Positions 8,296 to 16,765 of a DNA stretch of 64,000 nucleotides are shown here, one piece after another. Position 1 is the first letter of the stretch. Every line of letters starts with the position of its first letter. The stretch spans positions 1-64,000 of the forward strand of contig JAIOZY010000002.1 of the NCBI GenBank assembly GCA_021740385.1, written 5' to 3'. The notes beneath the pieces were generated by a model. That model searched no databases, had not been told where the DNA came from, and saw nothing but the letters and a program-made list of their open reading frames with translations. The stretch is from Prolixibacteraceae bacterium. GTDB taxonomy: Bacteria; Bacteroidota; Bacteroidia; Bacteroidales; Prolixibacteraceae. A program made the position numbers and the translations under genes.

Positions 8296-8303
8296 CAAAG
8301 TTA
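8296..8303 (-). promoter_or_regulatory. -7 box upstream of the micropeptide
   Basis: Read on the minus strand, TAACTTTG matches TAnnTTTG exactly and lies roughly 22 bases before the ATG at 8274. No clear -33 TTTG was seen at the usual spacing. Confidence 0.45.
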
Positions 8304-8536
8304 CGGCGCTTTTACATTAGAATGCCGTGTTTTGCGAAAATTTACATGAACGTGCGTTTTTATTTGACGAATGTGCGTTTTTTGATGACCAATGAACAAA
8401 TCATACTGATGAATGTAAACCAACACCTGTATTTGAACAACAGAAAACCCGCGTTCCTTTTTAAAAAAGCTTTAAGCTCCCCCATAAAAATTCTTATCTT
8501 TCGGCACTTTAAACAAAACAGATTAACCATATTGAT

Positions 8537-9856
8537 ATGAAACAATTAAATGTTGCCATATTGGGCTGTGGAACAGTAGGTGGCGGGGTTGCACGTATCA
8601 TTTCAGAAATGAACAGTGAAATTAATACCCGTGCCTCGAAAAAAATCATCCTGAAAAAAATTGTAGAATTAAACCCTGAAACTGCTTCCAAAAAGTACAA
8701 TATTGACCTTAACCTTTTTTGCGGCGGAGGAAAAAAGCTGACAAGCGATGAAGCCACGAAATATATATCAGACATTATTCATTCAGAAGATATTGACCTT
8801 GTTGTTGAAACCATTGGCGGCACAAGCAACTTTGTGCATCAGCTCTGCCTTGATATTATTAAGGCGGGCAAAAATTTGGTTACGGCCAACAAAGCCCTGC
8901 TTGCCGAACGCGGAAAAGATATTTTTGAACTTGCCGAAGCCAACAATGTAAAAATTGGTTTTGAAGCTGCCGTTTGCGGGGCAATACCCATCATCAAAAA
9001 CATAAAAGAAAACTTAACCGGCGATAAAATAAACTCGATATCGGGTATTATGAACGGTACCAGCAATTACATTTTAAGCCGAATGCAGAACGAAAACCTG
9101 GAATTTGAAGAAGCCTTGAAATTTGCACAGGAAAACGGGTATGCCGAAGCCGATCCAACCCTCGACATTAACGGGGGCGATGCCGGACATAAATTAATAT
9201 TGCTCACAAAACTGGCCTATGGTATTGACGTTTCAATGGAAGACCTGGCCATTGTAGGCATCGAAAATATTGAAAAAGAAGACATTGATTTCGCGAAGGA
9301 GATTGATGCAAAAATCAAACTGATCGGGTATGTGAAAAAAGTAAACGGGAACATTTATGCTACCGTTCGCCCCATGATGGTGAAAAACACCAATTTCCTG
9401 GCCGAAGTAAACGGCCCAACCAACGCCATCCGCATTAACAACAAGTATTCAGGCATCCACATTCTGGTTGGCGCCGGCGCCGGGTCGAGCGAAACGGCCA
9501 TGTCGATTGTTTCCGACATTGTGTTCATTGCCCGTTACGGTGAAAAAATAAAAAATACAGCCGAACACCAGGAACGAAAAATTGAAGATTCCAGGAAGTT
9601 TGTTTTTCCTTACAACATTACATTCCATACAGCAGATATACCCGGCACAACCGGTTTTATCACAACGGCAATAGGGAAACAAAACATCAACATTGAAACG
9701 GTGAGCCACAACCGGCACAGCGGCGAAAAAGCCCAGTTTTCGGTAGTAACCATGCCCACTACCCTGGGGCAAATTGAGGCATCTATTGAAGAAATAAAAC
9801 AGGCTAAACCGGACATGCTGCTTAGCGAACCGAAAATTATGCCCATACTGAATTGA
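8537..9856 (+). CDS. hom: Homoserine dehydrogenase (monofunctional, with ACT domain)
   Basis: Reduces aspartate semialdehyde to homoserine with NAD(P)H, the branch to threonine, methionine and isoleucine. The 439-residue protein has an N-terminal Rossmann motif GCGTVGGGVARI (about 10-21), the catalytic-domain signatures GIMNGTSNYILSRM and EADPTLDINGGDAGHKL (with the conserved Lys), and a C-terminal ACT domain (about 355-435) that usually mediates threonine feedback inhibition. Many Bacteroidota instead carry an aspartokinase-homoserine dehydrogenase fusion, and no kinase domain is present here. It is a single-gene unit; TATCTTTC about 40 bases upstream is a near-match promoter box. Confidence 0.95.
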   Translation: MKQLNVAILGCGTVGGGVARIISEMNSEINTRASKKIILKKIVELNPETASKKYNIDLNLFCGGGKKLTSDEATKYISDIIHSEDIDLVVETIGGTSNFVHQLCLDIIKAGKNLVTANKALLAERGKDIFELAEANNVKIGFEAAVCGAIPIIKNIKENLTGDKINSISGIMNGTSNYILSRMQNENLEFEEALKFAQENGYAEADPTLDINGGDAGHKLILLTKLAYGIDVSMEDLAIVGIENIEKEDIDFAKEIDAKIKLIGYVKKVNGNIYATVRPMMVKNTNFLAEVNGPTNAIRINNKYSGIHILVGAGAGSSETAMSIVSDIVFIARYGEKIKNTAEHQERKIEDSRKFVFPYNITFHTADIPGTTGFITTAIGKQNINIETVSHNRHSGEKAQFSVVTMPTTLGQIEASIEEIKQAKPDMLLSEPKIMPILN

Positions 9857-9942
9857 ATATCCGAAAACATTCCTCAATACACCTTGAAAATGTAATTATA
9901 AAGCATTAAATTGTTAGATGGAAAAATTTAAACATCAACACA

Positions 9943-10197
9943 ATGCGATACATAATTATTGTTTCACTTGTTTTTTTGGCAGTGGGGTGCAACTCGTTTG
10001 CCGACAATGACTATAACAAACAGGAAGCCGCTAAGGTAGTTTGGACATCTGTTTCTGGAAGTTATTCATTTTCGCTCGAAGAAAGTGATTTTCACGATTT
10101 ATACGAAAAAATCGAGATTGATATTCCGATACCTTACGAGGATACGCTAAATGCCCATTCGGCGTATGGTAAAAAAATTCCAGTGTTTTTATTTTAA
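9943..10197 (+). CDS. Small putative lipoprotein, unknown function
   Basis: Unrecognised 84-residue product. It starts with a hydrophobic signal ending in the lipobox-like LAVGC (Cys about 16), followed by an acidic, polar segment with no repeats and a short C-terminus ending PVFLF. The frame stops only four bases inside the convergent GH5 gene's end. The C-terminus looks abrupt, so the gene could be a truncated remnant of a longer lipoprotein; I cannot tell from sequence alone. The signal peptide and the ATG in a normal position after hom argue for a real start. Most likely an outer- or inner-membrane-anchored periplasmic protein. Confidence 0.5.
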   Translation: MRYIIIVSLVFLAVGCNSFADNDYNKQEAAKVVWTSVSGSYSFSLEESDFHDLYEKIEIDIPIPYEDTLNAHSAYGKKIPVFLF

Positions 10198-12242
10198 AAA
10201 CTTGCCGGTTTTACAATTACATTGTGTTCGCCTGACCGATCGGGGTAGTACAACAATATTCGCTCCTTTTTATCGAAAGCCAATTGTCCGTTTTCGGCAT
10301 ATACCCTGAATGCATCGCCATACACGTATTCCGGCAAAAATATCTCGGTTGGATAATCTGAAAGTTCCTCAACCTTAAAACGGATCCGTAACTCTTTCGT
10401 TTTATAATCGTACGCATATTCCCGTAATTTTCCATTGATCTTTTTTGGATAGGGACGTATGGCCGCATCAAGCGCCCGGCCACCGGAGTTTATATTATTG
10501 GGGTTGGTTTGCTGCGACAAACTGAAAATCGACAAATCTTCGCCGTTCCACTGATCGCCACGCTCGTTGGTATTATCGGCCGTGTAGTTCCAGAGGGTAT
10601 AGCTCATCCGGTTTTTCTCAGCAACGCGAATACTCCTGTCGAGGGCTTTGGTTTGGGCACTGAAATTTCCCGTTCGGTATGCCCGCGCACTATTCATGTC
10701 GAAGGGGATGCCAAACTCGCCCAAAAAAAGCGGGGCATTGCCAAAACGCTCACGGGTTTCTTCTATCATATTGTTCAGGGTTTTTGCAAAGGCGCTGAAA
10801 ACCTTTCGCTTACCGAAAACCACTTTCCTTTCGTACAAACCCAAAAACGGGAGGTATTTTTTTTTCACCAGCGTAATATCGTCGTACCAGTGTGAGCCGT
10901 TTACCCATTTTACACCTTCAATGTCCTTCAGCCTGGGCAATTCAAGCGGGTAGGGCGAAAGTACATTATCGACAACTATTGCCCAACTGGTGTCAATGGC
11001 CGTAATGGCTTCGGCAAATTTTCGGGCAAAGGGCTTGTAATACATTTCATTAAAGTCGACCTCTTGTCCGTTTACCCTTGAAAAGTAGGCCGTATCGTTA
11101 AGCTGGTAAGTTCCGTCGGGGGTTTTTTCGGCCAGTCCGTTTTGTATCCATATACCCGGTTTGCCTTCCTTCCAAACCGTTACTTTGCCTTTGTTCAAAA
11201 TCTTTTTGCCGTCGCTTTTGAGGGAAACAGCCCCAATTCGGAAACGCTGAATTTCCTGCTGAATGCCTTCGCCCAGCAATATGCCCTGCCAGGGGGTGGG
11301 CGCATCGCCAATCACTTCGCTGCTGTATGGTTTTGTGATGTCTTCAATGCCAATGTAGCCGGCCGAAGGTTCGTTCATCAGCTCGAAGCCAATCACGTTG
11401 GGCAGACCTTTTATTTCCTTTGCCAGTTGAAGCATGGCGCTGATGTAATGCTGCTGAAGATAATCCTGCACGGGCACTCCCTCAACTTTTGTTTTTGGTG
11501 CAAAATCGTTGCCACCGAAAAACAGTGTGAACATAGTTGATGCAGCCAGTTTGTAATTGTTGGTGTACCAGATCATTTTCGGGAACGGGTCGCCGTAGGT
11601 ATTGTGGACAATGGCCGCCCCGGTCTCCTGGAATTTAGTCACGTCCATGCCAATAATTTCGAAGGTCCAGAGCGGCGCCCCGTCGCCACCCGAAAAGCGG
11701 CTCCACACATCCTCGTGCGGGTCGATGATCAGGTTTATACCGTATTCATTGGCCTTTTCAACAAGTGCCTTCACAAAAGCGATGTATTCACGGTCGTAAA
11801 TGTCCGGACCCTCGTGCTCAATGGCCTCCCAGGTTACCAGAAAACGCAAAAAATGGAAACCCCAGGCTTTCAGCCGGCTGAAATGCTCATCGGCTTCTTC
11901 GAGGGGGAAAGGCCTGCCCACAAATGAAACATCCTTCCCGTTAAAAAATCCATCGCGGATATGCGTTGCCCCGTTTGGCTTGCAGGGTACTTTTGAACTG
12001 CCCCCCAGGTTAATGCCCCGCAGGAAGAGGGTACGGCCTGCAGGGTCGGTAAACTGCCCGTCGTTTACGATAATGTTTTTATGGGCTGAAATTTCGGGAA
12101 CGGTTGCTTCGGGGATGTCTCCGGGAAACGTGTCGATACGCTTTTTATCATCCGTATTATTCGTTTGACCGGAAGCTGAGAAAAGGGAAATATTTGAAAT
12201 TAACAAAAAGGCCAATGTGTTTGTAAAACGAAGAATATTCAT
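10194..12242 (-). CDS. Secreted glycoside hydrolase family 5 protein (endoglycoceramidase-like)
   Basis: Retaining beta-glycosidase with a GH5 (beta/alpha)8 domain. The 682-residue product has a signal peptide (ATG 12242 chosen because MNILRFTNTLAFLL starts the hydrophobic core; an ATG 17 codons earlier also exists), the N-terminal FLRGINLGGSSKVP, the acid/base motif ELMNEPSAGYIG (Glu near 291), and the nucleophile motif LFLGEFGIPFD (Glu near 511). A C-terminal beta-sandwich (about 590-682) follows. The NLGG/NEPSAGY pattern and large insert between the glutamates resemble endoglycoceramidase-type GH5 rather than cellulases, so glycosphingolipids or related glycosides are possible substrates; this is inference. 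No SusCD pair or other CAZyme is adjacent, and no T9SS tail is visible. Confidence 0.85.
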   Translation of the reverse strand: MNILRFTNTLAFLLISNISLFSASGQTNNTDDKKRIDTFPGDIPEATVPEISAHKNIIVNDGQFTDPAGRTLFLRGINLGGSSKVPCKPNGATHIRDGFFNGKDVSFVGRPFPLEEADEHFSRLKAWGFHFLRFLVTWEAIEHEGPDIYDREYIAFVKALVEKANEYGINLIIDPHEDVWSRFSGGDGAPLWTFEIIGMDVTKFQETGAAIVHNTYGDPFPKMIWYTNNYKLAASTMFTLFFGGNDFAPKTKVEGVPVQDYLQQHYISAMLQLAKEIKGLPNVIGFELMNEPSAGYIGIEDITKPYSSEVIGDAPTPWQGILLGEGIQQEIQRFRIGAVSLKSDGKKILNKGKVTVWKEGKPGIWIQNGLAEKTPDGTYQLNDTAYFSRVNGQEVDFNEMYYKPFARKFAEAITAIDTSWAIVVDNVLSPYPLELPRLKDIEGVKWVNGSHWYDDITLVKKKYLPFLGLYERKVVFGKRKVFSAFAKTLNNMIEETRERFGNAPLFLGEFGIPFDMNSARAYRTGNFSAQTKALDRSIRVAEKNRMSYTLWNYTADNTNERGDQWNGEDLSIFSLSQQTNPNNINSGGRALDAAIRPYPKKINGKLREYAYDYKTKELRIRFKVEELSDYPTEIFLPEYVYGDAFRVYAENGQLAFDKKERILLYYPDRSGEHNVIVKPASF

Positions 12243-12482
12243 AAAAAAATTTTTACTGAATTTCGGAATTATCGGGTTAAATACAAACTTCATTTAGTGA
12301 TTTATCGGGTTAAAAGTAAAGTTAAGTAGCAGAATTCCCGGCATAAATCACCAATTACAAAAAACCATACAGGCAAATATTTTTTTGTGCTTAAAAAACG
12401 GATGCCTTTCATACCAACTTCAAGTTTGCCACCTGTCTGGATAATTTTTACCTCTTTGAGATGAACCCGGTAAATGCTCAAA

Positions 12483-12878
12483 TTAAGGATATAACAGGCT
12501 TATTTCCGAAAGTTCATTCCCAATTTGATGGATTCCCTGAATGATTTTTTCGGCCTGTAGTTTTGATGGCTTTTTTCTGCCGTTTACATACTGTGAAAGA
12601 AGTGTTGGGTTCATTCCGATTTTTTCGGCCAGAAACTTCGCATTCAACACATTGTAATGCTTAAAGAATTGTTGAAAATCGACCTCAAATTTAATAATAT
12701 CTTGCCGATTATGAACACCTTCCTCTTCAAAAAACAGGCTTACAGCTTCGTATGCATTTTTTTGCAAGTCGTTAATCGTACGTCCTGTTGTAAATATGGA
12801 AAGATCGGCAGCATAGGCCGAATACCCGGTATCGGTCTTTTCAACAATCATTTTAATATTCTCATTTTTAGTTTTCAC
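12483..12878 (-). CDS. hicB: HicB-type antitoxin with C-terminal HTH domain
   Basis: Antitoxin that neutralises HicA and probably represses the locus. Of 131 residues, the first ~60 form the HicB partial RNase H fold (MIVEKTDTGYSAYAADLSIFTTGRT), and about 75-125 form an XRE-like helix-turn-helix (LAEKIGMNPTLLSQYVNGRKKPS). It lies downstream of hicA on the same strand but after an unusually long 141-base gap containing an inverted repeat (12960-13010), whereas hicAB genes normally almost touch. That spacing could allow separate control of antitoxin level. A palindrome in the hicA promoter is a candidate operator for its HTH. Confidence 0.88.
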   Translation of the reverse strand: MKTKNENIKMIVEKTDTGYSAYAADLSIFTTGRTINDLQKNAYEAVSLFFEEEGVHNRQDIIKFEVDFQQFFKHYNVLNAKFLAEKIGMNPTLLSQYVNGRKKPSKLQAEKIIQGIHQIGNELSEISLLYP

Positions 12879-12959
12879 TAGAAAATATTTTAATAAGACA
12901 TTTGTTATTCAGTTATTTATAATCTTTCAAATTTAACTTTGACACTTCTATAGCCGTGG

Positions 12960-13010
12960 AACCCTCATAGTTTATTCATCTACTTTTGTGGACGACAGTG
13001 CATGAGGGTT
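12960..13010. repeat. Inverted repeat between hicA and hicB
   Basis: AACCCTCAT (12960-12968) and ATGAGGGTT (13002-13010) are perfect 9-bp complements separated by 33 bases. On the plus strand the second arm is followed by TTATT. It may act as a hairpin in the hicA-hicB transcript or as a weak plus-strand terminator. Confidence 0.55.
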
Positions 13011-13019
13011 TTATTACTT

Positions 13020-13205
13020 CTATTTTATACCCGCCACTTTCCGTATCTTCTGCTCCAAACCTTTTCCAAGCTCCTGACTACCGTGATTGGGGAAGATTAT
13101 TGTTTCTTTTATCTTATTATGCCTCAATTTAACATGCGATCTGGATTGTGAATAAACATACCAGCCGTTCTTCTTCAAAATTCGAAGCATTTCAGCGCAT
13201 TTCAT
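13020..13205 (-). CDS. hicA: HicA-type mRNA interferase toxin
   Basis: Small double-stranded-RNA-binding-fold toxin that cleaves mRNA. The 61-residue protein begins MKCAEMLRILKKNGW and has the catalytic-histidine segment SQSRSHVKLRH (His about 24; the usual Gly-Ser-His is Arg-Ser-His here), then TIIFPNHGSQELGKGLEQKI and an end in AGIK, all HicA-typical. I use ATG 13205 because the 24 extra residues possible upstream match nothing in the family and would overlap the promoter box at 13223-13230. It is first in the order hicA-hicB. HicB downstream is the expected partner. Confidence 0.9.
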   Translation of the reverse strand: MKCAEMLRILKKNGWYVYSQSRSHVKLRHNKIKETIIFPNHGSQELGKGLEQKIRKVAGIK

Positions 13206-13222
13206 AGTCCAGAATTTTGAAG

Positions 13223-13254
13223 CAAAGGTAAATAAATGTTTACTTATAAGCAAG
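13223..13254 (-). promoter_or_regulatory. hicA promoter with embedded palindrome
   Basis: On the minus strand TACCTTTG (complement of 13223-13230) matches TAnnTTTG and a CTTG (complement of 13251-13254) lies 20 bases upstream. Between them GTAAA...TTTAC (13228-13243) forms a 5-bp inverted repeat, a plausible operator for HicB. Confidence 0.55.
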
Positions 13255-13389
13255 TTTGCATTTTTGAAATTCCACAATTATGGAATAAAAATGAAGAATG
13301 TATTTTTTCAATAAATATCTTTGAATATAAAAATTATAAACTCAATCAATTTGAATGATTTACAAATTGTTTTCAAAGTTGCCAGCGGT

Positions 13390-13500
13390 CGGATTAACTT
13401 GCCCTTTCAGGGCGCTCAGTGCTGTTGTATTGTTCATTACCCCAGGGCGTTGCCACTGGGTTAAATTGATTTGGGCTTTCAGCCCGGATTCACGGAATTT
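13390..13500. repeat. Palindrome-rich interspersed repeat, left copy
   Basis: Contains three internal inverted repeats in order: GCCCTTTCAGGGC, CCCAGGGCGTTGCCACTGGG and GGGCTTTCAGCCC. It is repeated in opposite orientation at 13598-13692. I recall similar non-coding repeats in other Bacteroidota genomes; their function is unknown. Confidence 0.7.
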
Positions 13501-13597
13501 AAAATATTCCAAACAATTGTTATCCACTAAAAACGAAATAGCTCAATTAGATTCCTTTTATATATTATTCCCAATTTTTAACTTGCAAGAAATTTAC

Positions 13598-13692
13598 GTC
13601 CTGAAAGGACAACTGATTTCAGCCCAACGGCAACGCCTTGGGTAAAAAATCGAAATATGAGACAAGCGCCCTGAAAGGGCAGTTCAGAAACT
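13598..13692. repeat. Palindrome-rich interspersed repeat, right copy (inverted)
   Basis: Read on the minus strand it aligns with the left copy: TGCCCTTTCAGGGCGCT, then ACCCAAGGCGTTGCC and GTCCTTTCAGGAC at matching distances. The palindrome GTCCTTTCAGGAC keeps pairing although its arm bases differ from the left copy, which suggests compensatory change. It abuts the 3' end of gcvP. Confidence 0.7.
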
Positions 13693-13708
13693 ACACCTTC
13701 TATCCCTT

Positions 13709-16576
13709 CTATTCATACTCCTCAACAGGGGCACATGTACACACTAAATTCCGGTCGCCAAAGGCATCATCAACGCGGGTTACGGGTGGCCAAAACTTGT
13801 TTTCCCTCACCCAGTCGAGCGGATAGGCTGCTTTGGTACGGGCATAGTCGTGGCACCATTCATCGTCAACGCACATGAACTGCGTATGTGGTGCATTTTT
13901 CAACACATTGTCATCTTTAAGGGCCTCGCCGTATTCCACTTCTTTAATTTCGGCATAAATGGTTTCCATGGCCTCGATGAAGCGGTTCAGTTCCTGCAGC
14001 GATTCGCTTTCGGTTGGTTCAACCATCAGCGTTCCGTGAACCGGGAACGACAACGTAGGTGCGTGAAAGCCGTAATCCATCAGCCGCTTGGCAATATCGA
14101 TTTCTGAAATACCGGCCAACTGTTTAAAATGGCGGCATTCGAGGATCATCTCATGCGCCACGCGACCGTTTTCGCCGGTATAAAGTATGCCGTAAATATC
14201 TTCCAAATGATGGGCAATGTAATTGGCGTTCAGAATAGCCACTTCGGTAGCTTTCCGCAGTCCGTCGCCACCCAGCATTTTAATGTACCCATAGGTAATG
14301 GGCAGTACCAAAGCGCTTCCCCAGGGCGCGGCCGATACGGCGTGTATGCCGATATGCCCGTTGTTCATTACTGGGTGCGAAGGCAGGAATTCAACAAGGT
14401 GTTCTGCCACACCAATGGGACCTACCCCGGGGCCGCCACCGCCGTGTGGTATGGCAAAGGTTTTGTGTAGGTTTAGGTGGCACACATCGGCGCCGATTTT
14501 CCCGGGACTGGTCAGCCCCACCTGGGCATTCATGTTGGCCCCGTCCATGTAAACCTGTCCGCCATAGCTGTGAATGATATCACAAACCTCAACCACTGAA
14601 GCCTCAAAAACCCCGTGCGTAGAAGGATAGGTTAGCATCAGGGCTGCGAGGTCGTTTTTATGTTCTTCGGCTTTTTGCCTTAGCGCTTCAACATCAATAT
14701 TCCCTTTTTCATCACAGGGCACAACCACCACATCCATGCCGGCCATTACAGCACTTGCCGGGTTGGTGCCGTGTGCCGACGAAGGAATGAGGCAAACCTT
14801 ACGATGCCCTTCGCCCCTGCTTTGATGATATGCCATGATCACCATCAGTCCGGCATATTCGCCGGCTGCGCCCGAGTTAGGCATCAGGCTCACATCGGCA
14901 AAACCGGTGATCAGTGCAAGATCCCGTCTTAGTTCTTCCATCATAAGCTGATACCCCATGGCTTGATTCTTAGGCACAAACGGGTGTATGTCGCCAAATT
15001 CGATCCAGCTTAAAGGCAACATCTCGGTTGCAGCATTCAGTTTCATGGTGCACGAACCCAGCGAAATCATCGAATGGGTAAGCGAAATGTCCCTGCGCTC
15101 GAGTTTTTTAATGTAGCGCACCATTTCGGTTTCCGACCGGTACCGGTTAAACACCTCCAGTTGCAGATATGCGCTTTTACGGGCAAATTTCGGGGCAATA
15201 AACGTTTCGGGCGGGTAATTGGTATATTGGGGCACACCTTGGTTTGCGGCCTTGGCAAACACTTCAACAATCCAGTTTATGTCTTCAACATTGGTGGTTT
15301 CATCAATACTCAGGCCAACCTCGCCGTTTTCGAAATACCGGAAGTTCATTTCGAGGTCGAGTGAGAGCCACTCGATGTCTTCCCGTTTCACATGCCGGGG
15401 CAGGCTGAACCGGATGGTATCGAAGAAATATTCGTTCAACTGTTTGTAGCCTAACTTTTCAATTTCGTTACTCAGCAACCTGGCAATGGCGTGAATACGG
15501 GCGGCTATGGAATAGATCCCACGCGGGCCATGATACACGGCATAAAACCCGGCCATGGTAGCCAGCAGGGCTTGCGCGGTACAAATATTCGAAGTAGCCC
15601 TTTCTCGTTTGATGTGTTGCTCGCGGGTTTGCAGTGCCATGCGCAGTGCCCGGTTTCCGTTGGCATCTTTCGATACCCCGATAATGCGGCCGGGCATGCT
15701 CCGTTTGAATTCTTCCTTTGCAGCAAAAAAGGCCGCGTGCGGACCTCCATAGCCCATCGGGATTCCAAAACGCTGCGACGAGCCAAAGCATATATCAGCC
15801 CCCCATTCACCGGGAGGTACCAGCAGGGCCAGGCTCATTAAATCGGCAGCAACAGCAATTTTGCACTCGTTTTTGTGTGCCGCCTCAACAAGTGCTGAAT
15901 AATCTTCGATGTTCCCGTCGGAATTGGGGTACTGAAACATTACACCAATTACTTTATCGTTAAACCCGAACTTGCGGTAATCGCCCACCTGCAATTCAAT
16001 GCCAAGGGGCGCCGAACGTGTAATCAATACATCGAGGGTTTGCGGCCACATTTTTTCATCAACAAGCAGAATATTCGCATCGTTCTTTTTTTGCTCGCGG
16101 GTACGGGTATTGTAAATCATGATCATGGCCTCGGCAGCAGCGGTAGCTTCATCGAGCAGCGAAGCATTGGCCAGCGGCAACCGGGTGAAATCGCAGATCA
16201 TGGTCTGGTAATTCAGCAAGGCCTCTAATCTTCCCTGCGAAATTTCAGCCTGATAGGGCGTGTACGAAGTATACCAAACCGGGTTTTCGAAAACATTGCG
16301 CAAAATAACAGCCGGGGTAATGGTATCGTAGTAGCCCATGCCGATGTATGTGTTGAACACCTTGTTCTTTTGGGCCAGGTCGTGTATTTTTCGGTAATAC
16401 TGGCGTTCGGTAAGGCCAGGACCCAGGTCGAGGGGCTTATCGAGGCGGATGTTTTTGGGTACGGTCTGGTCAATCAGTTCGTCCATTGATTCTACACCAA
16501 TGGTTTCCAGCATTTGTTCAATCTCGTGGGCGCGGGGGCCAATGTGCCGCCACCCGAATTTATCGTTTTTGATCAC
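13709..16576 (-). CDS. gcvP: Glycine dehydrogenase (decarboxylating), P protein of the glycine cleavage system
   Basis: PLP enzyme that decarboxylates glycine and passes the aminomethyl group to lipoyl-H protein. At 955 residues it is the full-length homodimeric form with both halves fused. Start motif [17 protein letters not shown] is typical; the PLP lysine is in [17 protein letters not shown] (near residue 704), and [15 protein letters not shown] and [21 protein letters not shown] are family signatures. On the minus strand a TATTTTTG box (complement of 16611-16618) lies about 35 bases upstream. gcvT and gcvH are not in the window. L-threonine dehydrogenase (tdh, 55164) can supply glycine through 2-amino-3-ketobutyrate. 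Confidence 0.97.
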   Translation of the reverse strand: MIKNDKFGWRHIGPRAHEIEQMLETIGVESMDELIDQTVPKNIRLDKPLDLGPGLTERQYYRKIHDLAQKNKVFNTYIGMGYYDTITPAVILRNVFENPVWYTSYTPYQAEISQGRLEALLNYQTMICDFTRLPLANASLLDEATAAAEAMIMIYNTRTREQKKNDANILLVDEKMWPQTLDVLITRSAPLGIELQVGDYRKFGFNDKVIGVMFQYPNSDGNIEDYSALVEAAHKNECKIAVAADLMSLALLVPPGEWGADICFGSSQRFGIPMGYGGPHAAFFAAKEEFKRSMPGRIIGVSKDANGNRALRMALQTREQHIKRERATSNICTAQALLATMAGFYAVYHGPRGIYSIAARIHAIARLLSNEIEKLGYKQLNEYFFDTIRFSLPRHVKREDIEWLSLDLEMNFRYFENGEVGLSIDETTNVEDINWIVEVFAKAANQGVPQYTNYPPETFIAPKFARKSAYLQLEVFNRYRSETEMVRYIKKLERRDISLTHSMISLGSCTMKLNAATEMLPLSWIEFGDIHPFVPKNQAMGYQLMMEELRRDLALITGFADVSLMPNSGAAGEYAGLMVIMAYHQSRGEGHRKVCLIPSSAHGTNPASAVMAGMDVVVVPCDEKGNIDVEALRQKAEEHKNDLAALMLTYPSTHGVFEASVVEVCDIIHSYGGQVYMDGANMNAQVGLTSPGKIGADVCHLNLHKTFAIPHGGGGPGVGPIGVAEHLVEFLPSHPVMNNGHIGIHAVSAAPWGSALVLPITYGYIKMLGGDGLRKATEVAILNANYIAHHLEDIYGILYTGENGRVAHEMILECRHFKQLAGISEIDIAKRLMDYGFHAPTLSFPVHGTLMVEPTESESLQELNRFIEAMETIYAEIKEVEYGEALKDDNVLKNAPHTQFMCVDDEWCHDYARTKAAYPLDWVRENKFWPPVTRVDDAFGDRNLVCTCAPVEEYE

Positions 16577-16765
16577 GTTGTGTTGGTTTTAGAAGTGTGC
16601 ATTAAATGTACAAAAATATAGGAAATGCTTTCATAAAAAATGATTTTGATTGGTTATGCTGATTGAATTTTTCAACAATTATGCTAACTTAGACTTTTGC
16701 ATCAGCCACTTACAATGCAATTAATAAGTGTACATTTAATAAGCATTTTAAAATTAGTATACCTC

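Noticed and set aside
13355-13826. Two short plus-strand frames around the palindromic repeats
   Set aside because: Their peptides derive from the repeat and its flanks, a frequent cause of false gene calls in Bacteroidota.
15468-15963. Several long antisense frames opposite gcvP
   Set aside because: GC-rich coding sequence yields open frames on the opposite strand by chance; gcvP is unbroken and well supported.
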